This document shows, piece after piece, positions 1 to 42,799 of a DNA stretch of 64,000 bases (position 1 is its first letter; each line of letters begins with the position of its first letter). Source of the stretch: Scylla paramamosain (lineage: Eukaryota; Arthropoda; Malacostraca; Decapoda; Portunidae); the NCBI RefSeq assembly GCF_035594125.1, contig NC_087168.1, positions 16,817,150-16,881,149 of the forward strand. The letters are read 5' to 3'. Under the pieces are notes generated by a model. The model did no database searches, was not told where the DNA came from, and worked only from the letters and a program-made list of their open reading frames with translations. The position numbers were made by a program, and so were the translations under genes.

Positions 1-169
1 TTTTTTCGTAACTTTCCGTCTTTTTTCCTTTCTTGCTTCCTTCTTCCCTTCCTTCCTTCCTTCCTTACTTCCTTTTCCTTCTTTCCCTCCTCCCTTTCTT
101 AATTACTTAACCTACTTCCCCTTTTCACTCTTTCTTCTCCCTTTCCTTCTCACTTCACATTAGTCAGTC

Positions 170-290
170 TGTCTATCTATCATCCATCTGTCTATCTATC
201 TATCTATCTATTTATCTATCTCTATCTGTTTGTCTATTTATCTACCTATCTATCTATCTATCTATCTATCTATTTATCTATCTCCATCTG

Positions 291-331
<41 letters not shown>

Positions 332-395
332 TTACTCTTATTTATCTGTCTATTTATCATCTATCTATCTACCTAGTTATCTATCTATTTCTCTA
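170..395. repeat. Degenerate (ATCT)n microsatellite
   Basis: Tetranucleotide array with interruptions that runs up to the acceptor of the first visible IR93a exon at 404. It follows about 150 nt of TTCC-rich sequence at the start of the window. Confidence 0.9.
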
Positions 396-403
396 TCTCA
401 CAG

Positions 404-5264
<4,861 letters not shown>

Positions 5265-5613
5265 AGACCTCGAATTCCTGCAGAACATGTTGTCCTTCAC
5301 CCTGCGCTCTTCCTCCCCCAAGCCGTCCTCCCCAGACTCCAAATCCCACCTCGCCCCGCACTTCCGCCCCATCTCTTGGCGCAGCACCCGCCGCCCCAGC
5401 CTTTCCCTGCCCACCGTGCCGCCGCCTGATCTACCGCACTTCACCAACCCGCCAGTTATTCACGAGTACCTGGTGCCAGCCCTCGTCACCACCCAGCGCC
5501 GCTCACTTTCCACGCCCCCCAGCTCACGCCATTCGCCACGCCGCTCATCCTCCATTCACATCAGCATTCCTCACGACTACCCCACCACGCCGCCCCCCAC
5601 CCCCCTCACCTGA
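5265..5613 (+). other. Open Ser/Pro-rich frame after the IR93a stop (possible alternative C-terminus or 3' UTR)
   Basis: Directly after the TAG at 5262-5264 a different frame stays open for about 115 codons to a TGA at 5611-5613. It is rich in C at third positions, like the exons. It encodes a basic Ser/Pro-rich tail (DLEFLQNMLSFTLRSSS ... SIPHDYPTTPPPTPLT). Joining it to TM4 needs a frame change equal to skipping one base. That could be an indel in the assembly or allele, or a very short intron (GT at 5202, AG near 5264), or retention of the preceding intron, which is open in this frame. Otherwise it is simply GC-rich 3' UTR. Confidence 0.35.
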
Positions 5614-5960
5614 GTCCAGCTTGATGCTTTTCGAATGAGCCTCCTGCTGACCACTACCACCACCAGTGCCTCCGTCTGTAACTGATCCCGTGACACTTAC
5701 GCTGCTTGTGTGATGCTGCTACTGTACTGCACGCTGGTCCCAGCACCTTGCCACGCCATGTCCCTGCACCCTGCCACGCTAAGCCACTGTATTTTGCGGC
5801 ACCACGCCCTTACATTTCACACTGGACACCCTATTAAGAGTGACAGGAGTTTGTTATGAGGAGCCCAATATTTTAAGACTCTACCTGCCTTGATGTGTTT
5901 GTGCCTTTGAAATGCCTTTGGTTGTTGGTGACTCATTCGCTTTCAGAATATTGATATTAG

Positions 5961-5966
5961 AATAAA
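5961..5966 (+). terminator. Candidate polyadenylation signal of IR93a
   Basis: A canonical AATAAA hexamer lies about 700 nt downstream of the IR93a stop codon, the first clear one after it. Assignment rests on position only. Confidence 0.4.
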
Positions 5967-7433
5967 CACGCATCGGAATAACAAAAGCTAAAACATGCCT
6001 AGATATACCAGAACTCATAAAGTAATGCACATAATACAGTTCCAGCCTACCAGTTGCTTCATTACTCGTCATGGTCATGGACTGTGTTAGTGAAGCTGCT
6101 TACGTCAGCCATGTTATCCATCAAGCAAAGCCATCCACTGACTTGAGGGTGCGAGTAGTAAGTGATGTCAGGAACACAGCACTGCCAGGTGGTGACGCTT
6201 CACGCCGCGACGTCAAGACAGGCAGCCAGCAGCCCTTTGAGTGCATGGATATAAGTAACATAACATTAGGGAAGATACAAGAAGGCCTACAGTAGGATAC
6301 AATAGCCTACACGAGGCAGTCTCAGCCAGTGTGTAGTCACTTTACGTAGGGTGTTTGCTTCGTTCCTCGCTTTCCCTCTGCACGCCTTCCATCGCTCCCT
6401 ACACGCACCTGTTACCACATCACACACACACACACACACACACGCTTCGTGATACCCACTCGCCTGCCTCAAAGCACACCCAACGCTCATGCACCTGATT
6501 TTCTACCCACAGCCTCGACCCACACCTCGACCAAATTAACCGACCTTTCCCTGCCAGCCAGCCCACCCCGTGTATACTGCTCCCCTCAGCTGGCTCAATC
6601 TCTGTGTACTGTTACCTCTACCCCTCCCTGGTCTACCCATGGTCAGCTGGTCACAAGAGTCTCGGGGCAGTGGACGGCCCTTCCCTGTGTGGGCGCGGCG
6701 CCACTTAGTGCTGTAGTTGCCGCCTCACTGTAATCTTGCAATATAGGAAATAATAGATAGTAAATGTAACCATATTTTACTACAGTACCTATTATATATA
6801 GAAATTATATGCCATGTATAGAACGTAGACTAATGTGATAGTGAAGGGAGAGGCAATACTGTGCACTGTGTCTAGTCAAGAGTGAGTCGTATAAAATACT
6901 ACGTAAGGAAACCTGTCATTGTTTGTTTGATCGTCTCATGTGTTCGGGGGAAGGTTGTGCTCAACCCTTCCCTCACTTTCTGGACGGGAAGGCTCCTGCT
7001 GGACGCGTGCCTGGCTGCCAGCCACGAGGCTCTTACATTTCTCTTTCTCAGTTCATGGAATACATTATTACATGAAGAGCTAAACATAACTTTTATATGC
7101 ATGTACAAACTGTCGAGTTTTTAATTTTCTTTTAATTACAATTTTGTAAGTCCCTCGTCCTCGTGTTCATCCCGTCCTGAGCCTCCCCTGGGGCGCCACG
7201 CGCCACCAGTGCATGGCGGCGTGAAGACAGTAGAGGCAGTAGTGTGTTCACACCTAGACATAGATTGTATAACGCTCATGTTGATGTTCATGTTTGGGTA
7301 AACTGTCCAGAGTGTCCGGCAACACCCGCTAGCCCTCCGCCACACACGGGCTGCTCGGACTGCACCCTTCGAAATAGTCTTTTTTCTGGAATTTGCTCAC
7401 TATATATAAATAATAGATCAATAAATAAATATC

Positions 7434-7631
<198 letters not shown>

Positions 7632-8661
7632 TTCAAATTTAATGGATGGTTGTGTGGGGCATCACATCGTAGTGGTGACTTGGATGGTCCCCACAAAGGC
7701 TGTCACAACACTCAGGGCCAAGATGCCGTCCAGGGCAGCACCAGTGCCTGCCGGGATGGGAGTTATAACACTACTCACAGTTACAAGATGGCCTAGGGGC
7801 CGCTTTCAGTCTTGGCTGTGGCGTGGCCGCATTGCCGCTGTTGTCCAGGTAACTCGAAGTGCATGAGTCAATCAATAAGTCAGTCAGTCAATTGTCTTCA
7901 GACTAAATGTCATTCCCACGAGACACCAACACGTCATCATCATCACTATCAGCACCTCCACAGCAGTGATGATGCTTATTGGGTATTGAACCTTGTTGTG
8001 ACGATCAGCGGTCACGCCCACCAGCCCGTGACCCGAGGGGCTGCAGTGAGCCATCAGTGGACAGTCCACAATAATACTGTGAAGCAGTCGTCACCGCCAG
8101 GCTGGCCGCGGGTCACTGCTGAAGCATAAAGCACGCTGTCTTCAAGGGATGAAAATATTTTGAGATAAATCGGAACAAGTTAAATTTAGGGAAAAAAATA
8201 TAGAGAAAATGTAATTTGGGAATAAACTAAAAGATCTTTATATTTGATTTTGATTTCTGCCTATGAAATTAATAGTTCATTGTGTTTATCTTATGTTTAC
8301 AGTATTTTTTTGGTTTGTAAAGTTGATTTACTTGAAACACTCCTCAAAACATCAGGTTTTCTCTAAAGCAACATTGCAGTTTTCTATGGAGAAAGCTCTA
8401 CGTAGAAGGGCAAACTTAGCTTTACCACCCTTGCAGCTCCAGACGCATCTCTATATCCATCCCCTGACCTCCCCTGACAGGAGTGATTGGCAGTCATCCC
8501 TGGGAAAGTCGGTCAAATCGTGATGTAATGGTAGTGAAATTTTACCTTTAGGCTGCTGAGAGAGAGAGAGAGAGAGAGAGGGGCAAATTTTTTACGTATT
8601 AGGGAGACGCGAAAAAAAAAACGAAAAAAAAATTACAAAAAAAGCCCTTACATAATACCGT

Positions 8662-8698
<37 letters not shown>

Positions 8699-8853
8699 TC
8701 AAAAATTTATTTCCATATTACTATGGCTATTAAGCATACATCACGTAGTAGGACAAAAGCCTTATCATCAGGATACAAGTAAAATATTAAAATAATTCAG
8801 GACAATAAACAATAAAACTAATATACAAAGAAATTAGTCTTATAATAAAAGGC

Positions 8854-8862
<9 letters not shown>

Positions 8863-8932
<70 letters not shown>
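8863..8932. repeat. (GA)n microsatellite
   Basis: Uninterrupted GA dinucleotide run between IR93a and IR25a. Confidence 0.95.
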
Positions 8933-8937
<5 letters not shown>

Positions 8938-9119
8938 CCCTTTGACTCGAACTTTCACCCAAAACCTGAGAGAGTTCAGTGTTCCAGGGATAGGTGGCGC
9001 TGGGGGGCTCGGAGTGTCTATCGGAGGTCAGAAATTACGTGATCAGAATAAGGAAGTCGAATAAAAGGTCACCATGACGTAAGAAGTGGCACAACCTAAT
9101 CTTAAGAGGCCGCAGGAGG

Positions 9120-9510
9120 AGGGTTGGATGAAATGAGATGAGATGAGAGGAGGGGATAACACTGGGGTGAGGAGAAATGAGATAAGAGGCGATGAAGTAA
9201 GATCAGAGAAGAGGTGAGGAAAGAGAAGAGATGAGATGAGATGAAAGATGAGATTGAGATGAGGATAAATGAAATGAAAGGAGGTGAGAAAAGATGAGAC
9301 GAGAGGAGGTGAGGAAAAATACGACCAGACAAGGCAAACTGCAACGAGAGAGGGCGAGACGAAACATCACTAAACGAAACGAGGTGAGACAATTTGACGA
9401 GACTAGACAAAGCGAAATGAGGTGAAACTAGGGGAGATTAGGTGAAACTAGACGAGACTAAGCGAGACTAGGCGAGAAAAGACGAGACAGTATTAGATAA
9501 GGCAAGATGG
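9120..9510. repeat. Degenerate GAGAT/GAGAC purine-rich array
   Basis: About 390 nt of imperfect GAGATGAGA and AGACGAGAC words on the + strand, consistent with a decayed pentanucleotide microsatellite. Confidence 0.65.
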
Positions 9511-9874
9511 AAACAGGACGACAGAAATAAAAATAAAAAATAAAAAAAAAATCAATATGTAAACCACACTGCTTAACTCTTTAACTGTCTAATCAAAATT
9601 TATTCGTCTCAGTTTCAACTTTACGCGTCTAATCTTATACTTTATGTCTAATTTCCAGCTCAAAGTCAACGCAATGAGTCTATGTCGCTTTGCATTAACA
9701 CCTGTGACATACTTTAGGGGGGGGGATGGTGGAGCAGGATGTTGAGGGGGGGACTTGTTGAGTATTGTAGCATTTCCTTCTGGAATGTTACACCCACAAG
9801 AGCTCCATCGCTATGCCTGGATTTCTAAACGGCGGTTACCCTTCAACACTCACACTCCTGCGTATTTCATGAAT

Positions 9875-9878
<4 letters not shown>

Positions 9879-9966
<88 letters not shown>
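9879..9966. repeat. (GA)n microsatellite
   Basis: Uninterrupted GA run of about 88 nt. Confidence 0.95.
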
Positions 9967-9969
<3 letters not shown>

Positions 9970-11409
9970 TCAGGTCCTCTAGCTTGATAAAAAGATGGAC
10001 AGACAGACAGACAGAAAGACAAGAGGAGGTAGTAAAACATTAGAAACAAACAGTCAACTTTTTTCCACATCTTGCTGCGCAAAAAAACACAAAACTCAGA
10101 TCAAGTTGGTTCAAATGATTTAGCGTTGCTGGTGTTCATCTCTGACTCGTACTTCGTAACTTTCTTTTTTTCTCATATCCAAATTCATATAATAATAATA
10201 CAGTTACAATTCCATAGTCTGGTCTGTGTGACTGACTTGAGTGTGACGTCAAGGGTCTACTAAGGCGCTGATTGTCTGATAAATATAAGATGGCAAATTT
10301 CAGAGCAGTTAAATATGCATCCCTGTTTTTAAGATTTACAGGTTATAGTTTCTTATTTGTTCGAAATAATGAATACTGTTAATTTTCCTGAGGTAACGCC
10401 TCTCAAACCAACAAATAATGAAACACAAGTTTTCAAATAGTAATGAAACCAGATGACAGGTTAAAAATTTGAGAAATGTAAACGAGAATAAAAAAATAAA
10501 AGAAACGAAAAAATTTTCCATCGTTCTGTTGCAGAAACTGCGTCTGCTGTTGCTTCTGCTGCTGTTATCTATCTGTCTATCCACCAAAGGGGTACCCGAG
10601 ACAAGTGTAATTTTGATAATCTTTTAAGATACTTTAGGAAAATTATTACAACTCGGCTCCAAAAGTTCGTGGCCAGGTCAATTATTTCATGTTTCAATTT
10701 TGACTGGTCAGCACTCCATAAAACCAATCGTGCCTACTGTCTTGAGCCGCTGCGAGACGTATTAGTAATGCATCTGAAATTCCTGGAAACGTTGTGGGAT
10801 TCCCAGCCTTGCTTCCAGGTAGCCCCTCATCCCTTCCTTCTTGACAACTATTACGCTTCCTCGTTCAATTCCGGGAACTGGCTGACTTCCTGGACGCCGC
10901 CCACCTTTTGCTAAACCTACGAAACTCTTGGTAAGCGTTCTTACAGTAGTGGCTCGATCCCCGCCCCGCTGCTCCTCCCCTCAGGCCTCATAGCCTCTCT
11001 AGCAGCTATCGCTCAGGCCAAAGTACGTGGTTTCAAAGGCACGTGTGTCATTAGGAATTCAACAGCAGCCCATCCAAGAAAATGTTAGTAGGGTAAAGGG
11101 AAAGAAAACTGGGTGACTCTCAAATGATGCATTGCAAGCTTACGTTCTTGGTGACCTCCGTGGTGTGTCGGGAGGAGTAGCAGATAAGAGTGTTGCAGGA
11201 GGTGGTCATGCTGAAACCTGTTATTGGGATGGAAGTTATGAAATAGTGCTGTATGAAGAGAAGAAACCTCGACCAGTAATTACGTTAGGTACAAGTAAAA
11301 CCAGTTGACTTTTTTATTGAATTGCGGAAAAGAAGTTAAAAAGAAAATAAGGAAAAGGAGATCAGGGAAAGAAAGAGTCTGCCCATTCCTTCAATAAGTA
11401 ATAGTTTAT

Positions 11410-12730
11410 ACAGTGACTCCTCTACTAGAAAGTGTGTCAAAGATTACGTTTCTTAAAGCAGCTCTTACATATTTCCAGGAACTTTTTTTGTATAAGTTTT
11501 CAAAAGAACCAACTATTTCTACTCTTCTGTACTTTGCCACCTTTCATTGCGTAGCACCAGGGAAAATGTGATGTTTCTTATTCCAGTCATCACCCCTAAA
11601 GACATTTCCTGAAAGAATTCGAAATAAACTAATTCGATCCCTTTCTGTCTCGCCATCTTCCATTCTGCAGCAGTATCGAAGATGTCTCTTACTCAAACAC
11701 TTATTTCCAGACTTATTTTCTGAAAGACTTCGATATCCTGACTGGTTCGATCCCTTCCGTGTATCGCCTTCTTCCATACTGCAACAAGTACTATCGAAAA
11801 TCATATCTCTCATTCAAACGCACATTTTTCGGATATTTTCTGAATGAATCTGGGATTTCAACTGATTTCCATAATTCCTTGTCCCGCCATCTTTTACTGT
11901 GTTGGAGTATCGAAGGTGATGTTTGTTATTCCAACGATTATCTCCAAAGGCACATTTTCTTTATTAGTGTTTAAAGCCTCAACTATTTCTTCCCATTCAT
12001 GTCTTGCAGTCTTCCATTGTGAAATTTTATCAAAGATTACTTCACATTCCAATGTATGTTTCCAGTGACTTTTCTGAAAAATATCAGAAGCCTTACTGAC
12101 GATCTGTTTTATGTCTCCACCTCCTATGGTGCCATTAGTAGCATCGAATATTATGTTTATTATTCCAGTGGCTATTTGTAAAGATATTTTCTAGAGGTCC
12201 ATGAGATTGCAAGCTCTTCCACCCCCTCCGTGTCTTGCTGTCTTGTATTGTTCTTTCTCACTGAAACGCAGATTCACAAAGATATTTTCTGAAAGTATCC
12301 GAAACCGCAACCTATTCTTTCTTCACGTATCTCGCCACCCTCCGCTCTGCAGTCAGTGTTATCGAAAATTATGTGTATTATTGCAATTATTATTTCCAAA
12401 GACACGCTTAATCTATGTGTTCAAAATCCCGATTAATGCCATTCCTTTGTATCTCGTTTTGTGAAGAGGATCGAAAATGTTGTATAATAGTTATTATTTC
12501 CAAATGTTGTATTATAGTTATTATTTCTTGAAGTCCTCGAAATCCTGACTGATGCAACTCCTTAGTATCTCGCAGCCATCCATTGTGAAATAGTATCGAA
12601 GATGATGTTTTTTTATTCAAACACATTCCCAAAGACATTCTTTTCGTGAAATGTTCAAAATTCCAACCATTTTGTCTATTTCTCTGCCACATTCCTTTGC
12701 GAAAGTTTCAGAAGCCCCTTTTGAAACTAC
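11410..12730. repeat. Diverged tandem repeat, period about 117 nt, about 12 copies
   Basis: A recurring block contains TCGCCATCTTCCATT, then AGTATCGAAGATGATGTTT, then TTTCCAAAGACATTTTC and a TGAAAGNNTTCGAAATCC-like end. Marker positions (the ATCGAA core or its variants) fall near 11435, 11556, 11671, 11790, 11907, 12027, 12141, 12260, 12359, 12469, 12591 and 12700, i.e. 99-122 nt apart. Copies are much diverged and have no shared reading frame. I do not recognise the family. Confidence 0.7.
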
Positions 12731-13249
12731 GAAAGAAAGATCAAACAACTTCCTTTACGCAATCTTAACACACGGCCATTTATTTATATCTATTGGTGAC
12801 ATCACAGGTGCGAGGAGGAAGAGTGAAGAGTACAAGACAAGATGGGGCGGGGCCAACACCTAGTCTCTCGCAGGGCCCCGGGAAGTGACTGGCGGGACGG
12901 CGCGGAGTCACGTTGCGGTGTGTAGGTCACTAAGACTCGATATAAATGACTAAACACATCCCCGCCTCACAGAACACCCTTCCCCTCCTTTCCCCCGTCA
13001 CGCCAGAAGGTCACTGTGCAAATTTGATAAGCATTCCAGAACTGGGCAAGAAGGAAGACTGATCAATGAGGATTGAAACTGAGGGTGACTACGGGCCAAT
13101 CAGCAAGTGCCGCGTTTGTTAAGTAGCCAATAAGAGCTAGGATTAGGTTTGAAATTTATCTCCCGTAATTAAAAAGGATCTTTGGTTCCCTTAGGTAATG
13201 ATGTGGCAAAAAGTGAAGGGTGGAAGTGATGCTGATGGCTGCTAGGGGA

Positions 13250-13397
13250 GAGAGAAGGAGAAGGAGGAGGAGGAGGAGAAGGAGAAGAAGAAGGAGGAGG
13301 AGGAGGTGGAGGAGGAGAAGAAGGAAGAGGATGAAGAGGTAACAGGAAGGAAAGAAAAATTATTGCTATTTTTTAGGATGAATAACAGGAAGAATTG

Positions 13398-13460
<63 letters not shown>
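13250..13460. repeat. GGA/GAA run followed by (GA)n
   Basis: Purine trinucleotides at about 13250-13340, then pure GA from about 13400 to 13460. Confidence 0.9.
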
Positions 13461-13461
<1 letters not shown>

Positions 13462-14040
13462 AAACATTGTCAATTCATTGCTACATAACTTTTTTCAGTA
13501 TTCCGGATTAGTTTAGACGTTGTCACTCACTCACTTCCTCCCTCTCACTCACTCTCCCACTCACTTCCTCTCTCTCACTCACTCACAAAATAATCAAACC
13601 TCCAGACAGAGTGAGAGTCCGCTTACTGTTTTTTTTTTCGTATTTTTCTTTTTTTTCTTTTAAATTTACACCCTAAAAAAGAGAAAAATGTGATAATTTG
13701 AGGGCCGAGTCATATATCATCGTGTTCATTATTTACACTAACCAGCAGTAGCAGCAGCAGCAGCAGTGGGAATTCTCATGGTATTTGGGTAAAATTAACA
13801 TTAACGAGTACGTGGCTTAACATTTTCTTGGCCTTCGTCTTTAGCCACCAGTTCAAGGACGACGAGGGATAAAGAGAACAGCGTCAAATCTGGGGAAAAT
13901 GAGGATGGTTATACGAAGTCGATGATCCACCAGGAATCCTTGGAACTTAGGTAACTTCTATGTGTTTTTTATTCTTTTTTGACTGCTTTTACAATTCCAA
14001 ACTGGGGTATGACTCGACATTTCACCCTGTACATTCTAAA

Positions 14041-14243
14041 GGTGTCGGGGCCGGACGTGATTGGACGGCTGGAGTCGAGGGGCGGGGGTGACATATGCCA
14101 TGGCTGGTGACTGGCTGCTCTTGTTGTCCGCTGCGTCTGCGCAGCTCCAGGAGACAGCGAGCGACCCCCCATCAGCCCCCGCGGCGCAGTGCTCCCACGA
14201 CCAGGGTCACAGTGAGTCCTGCCGATGTAGTGTCCCGAAGTAG
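14041..14243 (+). other. Candidate 5' leader exon of IR25a or tiny secreted-peptide ORF
   Basis: A GC-rich block ends in AAGTAG followed by GTAAGC, a strong splice donor at 14244. Inside it, ATG at 14100 opens a 47-codon frame with a hydrophobic start (MAGDWLLLLSAASAQ) and Cys-containing end, stopping at 14243. Two readings are possible: a noncoding first exon of IR25a splicing to the acceptor at 18078, or chance. No transcript support is available. Confidence 0.22.
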
Positions 14244-14551
14244 GTAAGCTCTTCACGGTAATTAAAAGCCAACTGAGTCCGAAGTGTGTTGCTGATTGTT
14301 AAGCTTGGCGCCCGTTGCGCTGTGGCTGCGTGAGTGGCCTGGGAGTGTTCTCTGTGGTGTGACTGAGAAGGTTTTACGTCAAAAGTGGATATGCTGCGTC
14401 AAACTGATTGTCTCGAGGCCTCGTTGATCATTTGTACTCGAGGGGGCACAAGAGAGGCCTTGCCCCGCCCTTGGCCAGCTTGAGCTGCCATGCTCGGTTC
14501 ATAGAAGTCTCCCGTATTTCCATGAATCTTCATAAAATTTTACGCACTTCT

Positions 14552-14552
<1 letters not shown>

Positions 14553-14586
<34 letters not shown>

Positions 14587-14610
14587 GTGTGTGTGTGTGT
14601 GTGTGTGTGT
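14553..14610. repeat. (GA)n-(GT)n compound microsatellite
   Basis: GA run to 14584 passes directly into GT run to 14610. Confidence 0.93.
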
Positions 14611-15959
14611 TATAGTTGCTAAAATATCACCCGGGTGTCGCGTCTACAACTTTTTCTGGTCGCCTGACAGAACTGCAGCTTTTTTTTTTTTTTAGCAGCG
14701 CGCGTCTTGCCCTTTGGTCTGTTTGCATTGAGGGTCAAGAGCCGCGATCAGCGGCACTGCAGCGAGCAGTGCTTACGAAAGGTGACGGATCATGTACTCG
14801 TGGTATGTGGCCACTAAATTCTTCGCATCCTTGTCGATAGAGGAAGTGCTTGTATAAATAAATAGTTGGGGTGGCTCCTCCGGGTCGAGCGGTGACACGC
14901 GTGCGCAGTGTTTGCTTCCTGTTCAAGTCGTGGCTGTGGCGGCGCCTAGTGGCATCCTTGGGCAACAGGCGATGACTGCTGAGGGTTTGTGGCAAGGGAT
15001 GCGCAGCAGTGCCTCGCGAGCTGACTAATCCAGGTGTGTCTTGCCTCGCCGCCTGCCGCAACACTGCTGACATTTGCCTTTGTGTGACACGGTACTGAAG
15101 TCAAAATCTGCTGAAAACTCATTACCATTTATATTTCGTCACGAGTATCTCCAGAAATGCTTGTGTAATGTTTAAATTATGGTGATTCAGGATCTTCATC
15201 ACTACCAGCACCTTGTGAAGACTTGGTTAAGCAATACTACTCTTGATCAGTGGTTTTCTGAATATTTTTGAAGAAACTGTGCAAACTGAGGCGATGTGGT
15301 TATGTAGCGGGATCTGAGTGGGACTCTCAGCCTCTGAGGACCTTGAGAACACTCCCGCATGCTTGTAGTGTAAATCCAGTGAAGAGTGCAGTGAACTAGA
15401 GGTGGCTGTAGTGTCGCTAATTAGACGTTGTTATATTGTTACTAAATATCCTCAGTGGTTGTCTTCAGTGACTCATCTTACACTGCATTCTATTTCTTGA
15501 AAGGGAAATGCTCACCTTCTCCATAGAATGAGTAGCGGTGTTCGTGTGTTTGTTCTGAAAAATTTGTATCCCGTCAGGAAAAAAATGTTCTAGTGGCTCC
15601 TCATGCCTCATGTTATAGTGTTCCTCATGCCTCAGGGAATGTAAGAAAAAGAAATGATCGATTTTCCCCATCATCCCTCTTGAATTATGCAAGGATAAAG
15701 ACAGACTAGTGACGTCTCCATGTGAGTGTCTCGCCTCTACACGCTTCCAAGATAGTGAACCTTTATTTTCGTGAGTTTTTTCGTAGATAATGAACTTCTA
15801 ATTTTTTTCCTTTACGTATGTCAGTTTCTTCGCTCGCTGCATAATTGAATATAAGTGTGTGCGGTGGAAGGCAGCGGATGGAAGAGAAGCATGACAACAC
15901 GTGACCCTCCACTTGTGTGTCTACAGGATAAAGATCTATAATCTGAGCTACGGCTTGAC

Positions 15960-16345
15960 TAGATAAACTGACAGGGGAAGACTTAGACAGATAGAATGAC
16001 AGTTGGAGAGTGAGGTAAAGAGACTGACTGACGGATAGTTAAGCAGAGTGACGGAGTTAGGCAGACCGACAGAAAGATAAGCAGGTGGACTGGCAGATGG
16101 GGAGTTAGATAGATAGACTGACAGACGAAAAGATAGGCAAACGCAGTGACAGAGTTAGATAGACAGAATGACAGACGGAAAGATAGGCAAACAGAGTGAT
16201 AGATAGAGAGTTAGGTAGACAGACTGACAGACGGAAAGATAGGCAAACAGAGTGAAAGATACATGATTAGGCAGACAGACTGAAAGACAGAAAGACAGGC
16301 AAAAACAGTGACACGTAGAGAGTTAGGTAAATAAACTGACAGGCA
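15960..16345. repeat. Tandem repeat, period about 56 nt
   Basis: Repeating unit like GACAGACGGAAAGATAGGCA + AACAGAGTGATAGATAGAGA + GTTAGGTAGACAGACT. About seven copies, best conserved between 16100 and 16300. Confidence 0.75.
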
Positions 16346-16868
16346 AGCATTGTGAGAGAAAAGAAGACAAACAGATATACAGAAAGGCAGCGATGTTGAA
16401 GGTAAGACAGGACGAGAAGTAGCGAGGCAGACAGACAGACGACACAAACTCAGTCTCTCACTGGTATCATTTATGCAGCGTTCCGTGTATCGCGGCGGGA
16501 ACTGGGCAGTGGCACTTAGCTGGAGGTGTTGCGTCACTACCCGACTCGTAAATTGCTTATGTTCCTCCTTCTCTTCTTCCTCCTCCGCCTCAGTTTCTTT
16601 GGTCTTTTTTTTTTTTTTTGTCATTGTTTTATTGTCATCGCTGTCGTCGCTTTCCTCCCGGTCCTCCTCCTCCTCCTCCTCCTCTCCATTTCCTTGATCT
16701 TGTTCTTTTTCTTATTGTCGTTGTTATCGTCATTGCCATCGCCTCTCTCCTCCTCCTCCTCCTGCTCTACCTCCTAATCCTCGCTACTCTTTGCTTCTGT
16801 ACCTTTACTTCACAAGGACACAGTAACTAAGTGATAACTCAACAACTTTTCTGAGCTGTTATTGGGAA

Positions 16869-17400
<532 letters not shown>

Positions 17401-18078
17401 ATAGATAAGTAAATAAATAAATAAAGATAGAAGAAAAACGAGCCCAGGTTTGCTGTCCTTGATTTACAGACCCTTTATCAATAAGGAATAAGGATCTTGG
17501 TGTTCCCTGGCATTGCTCGGCCGGCAGATGGCACGCTCGCATTCAAGACCCATTAGCAGAGCTCAGCAGCCACAAAGGCATCCGCGCGGTGATGCATGAA
17601 TGTTTCAACACTCTCTAAGGAAGTCACAATGCTTGAGATCCATAAAAGTGTTCCCGAGGCATTGAGTGAATCTTTAAACACTTACACAAAGGAACTAAAA
17701 GAATATGGAATGGACTACATCTTGACACGTGTGTAGATCTGATTTGCTGGTGTTTATTATTATTATTATTACTATTATTATTATTATTATTATTATTGCT
17801 ATCATAATTATATTTTTTAGTTACATCTATACTTGTTTACTTATCTACTTATTTCTAATTTTACCAGCTTTCATCATGATCTCATTGCTGCGGCATCAAA
17901 ATTAAATCAATCATTTTTTTTTTTATCTTCAGTCCGTTTTCTTTCTCTCACTATCTTTTCTTTTTCTTCTTAGAGAGAGAAAAGACCAAGAGGGCCAACC
18001 ATCCTTTATGTATTATTTTCTTGTCCCATGTTCTCTTTGTTTTCTTGTCCCTCAAGCAGCCCGTTTTCTTCCTTGCAG

Positions 18079-18269
18079 AGAGAGGCCGGAGAGCGGAGGT
18101 CAAGAAAGAACCATCACATGAGCGACACCAGAGAAAGAGACACACAGACAGGACGGCGAGCTGAAGACCAGAAAACGAAGGAGAGATTAACACACGAGAG
18201 AAGTAACGTCGCTAGTCTAAAGTGGCGGAAAGACTAATCATCTGATCTGAGGACGCGTTCACTCAAAAG
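18079..18269 (+). promoter_or_regulatory. IR25a 5' UTR exon portion with upstream ORF
   Basis: A consensus acceptor (TTCTTCCTTGCAG, AG at 18077-18078) opens an exon that contains the IR25a start. An upstream ATG at 18118 begins a 39-codon ORF ending at TAA 18235-18237, 32 nt before the IR25a ATG. It is Arg/Lys/Glu-rich and looks noncoding in character. If the exon is used it could reduce initiation at the main ATG. Confidence 0.45.
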
Positions 18270-42508
<24,239 letters not shown>

Positions 42509-42793
42509 AGGCAGAAGAGGAATCTCGATGCGTGGGTTACTTGCTTCATTTGCTGCTCGGAGTTCAAAGTTGTCTGCTTCATTCGTCTATCGTCAGTTTG
42601 TGAAGTTTGTCTAATGTGTGGTGGTTCTGCTTCAGCTGCAATACCGTCACTACACTGTTCCTTGTCTGTGTTGGTTTGTTATTGAGTTCAGGATCGCATA
42701 TGTTTTGAATTAACCGCAGCAGCTATACAAATACTAATATCATAGTTGTGATTTAGTACAGTATCCTTGTCCAGGTTTTCAAATGAGCTTCAG

Positions 42794-42799
42794 AATAAA
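42794..42799 (+). terminator. Candidate IR25a polyadenylation signal
   Basis: AATAAA about 290 nt after the proposed IR25a stop. Assigned by position. Confidence 0.35.
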
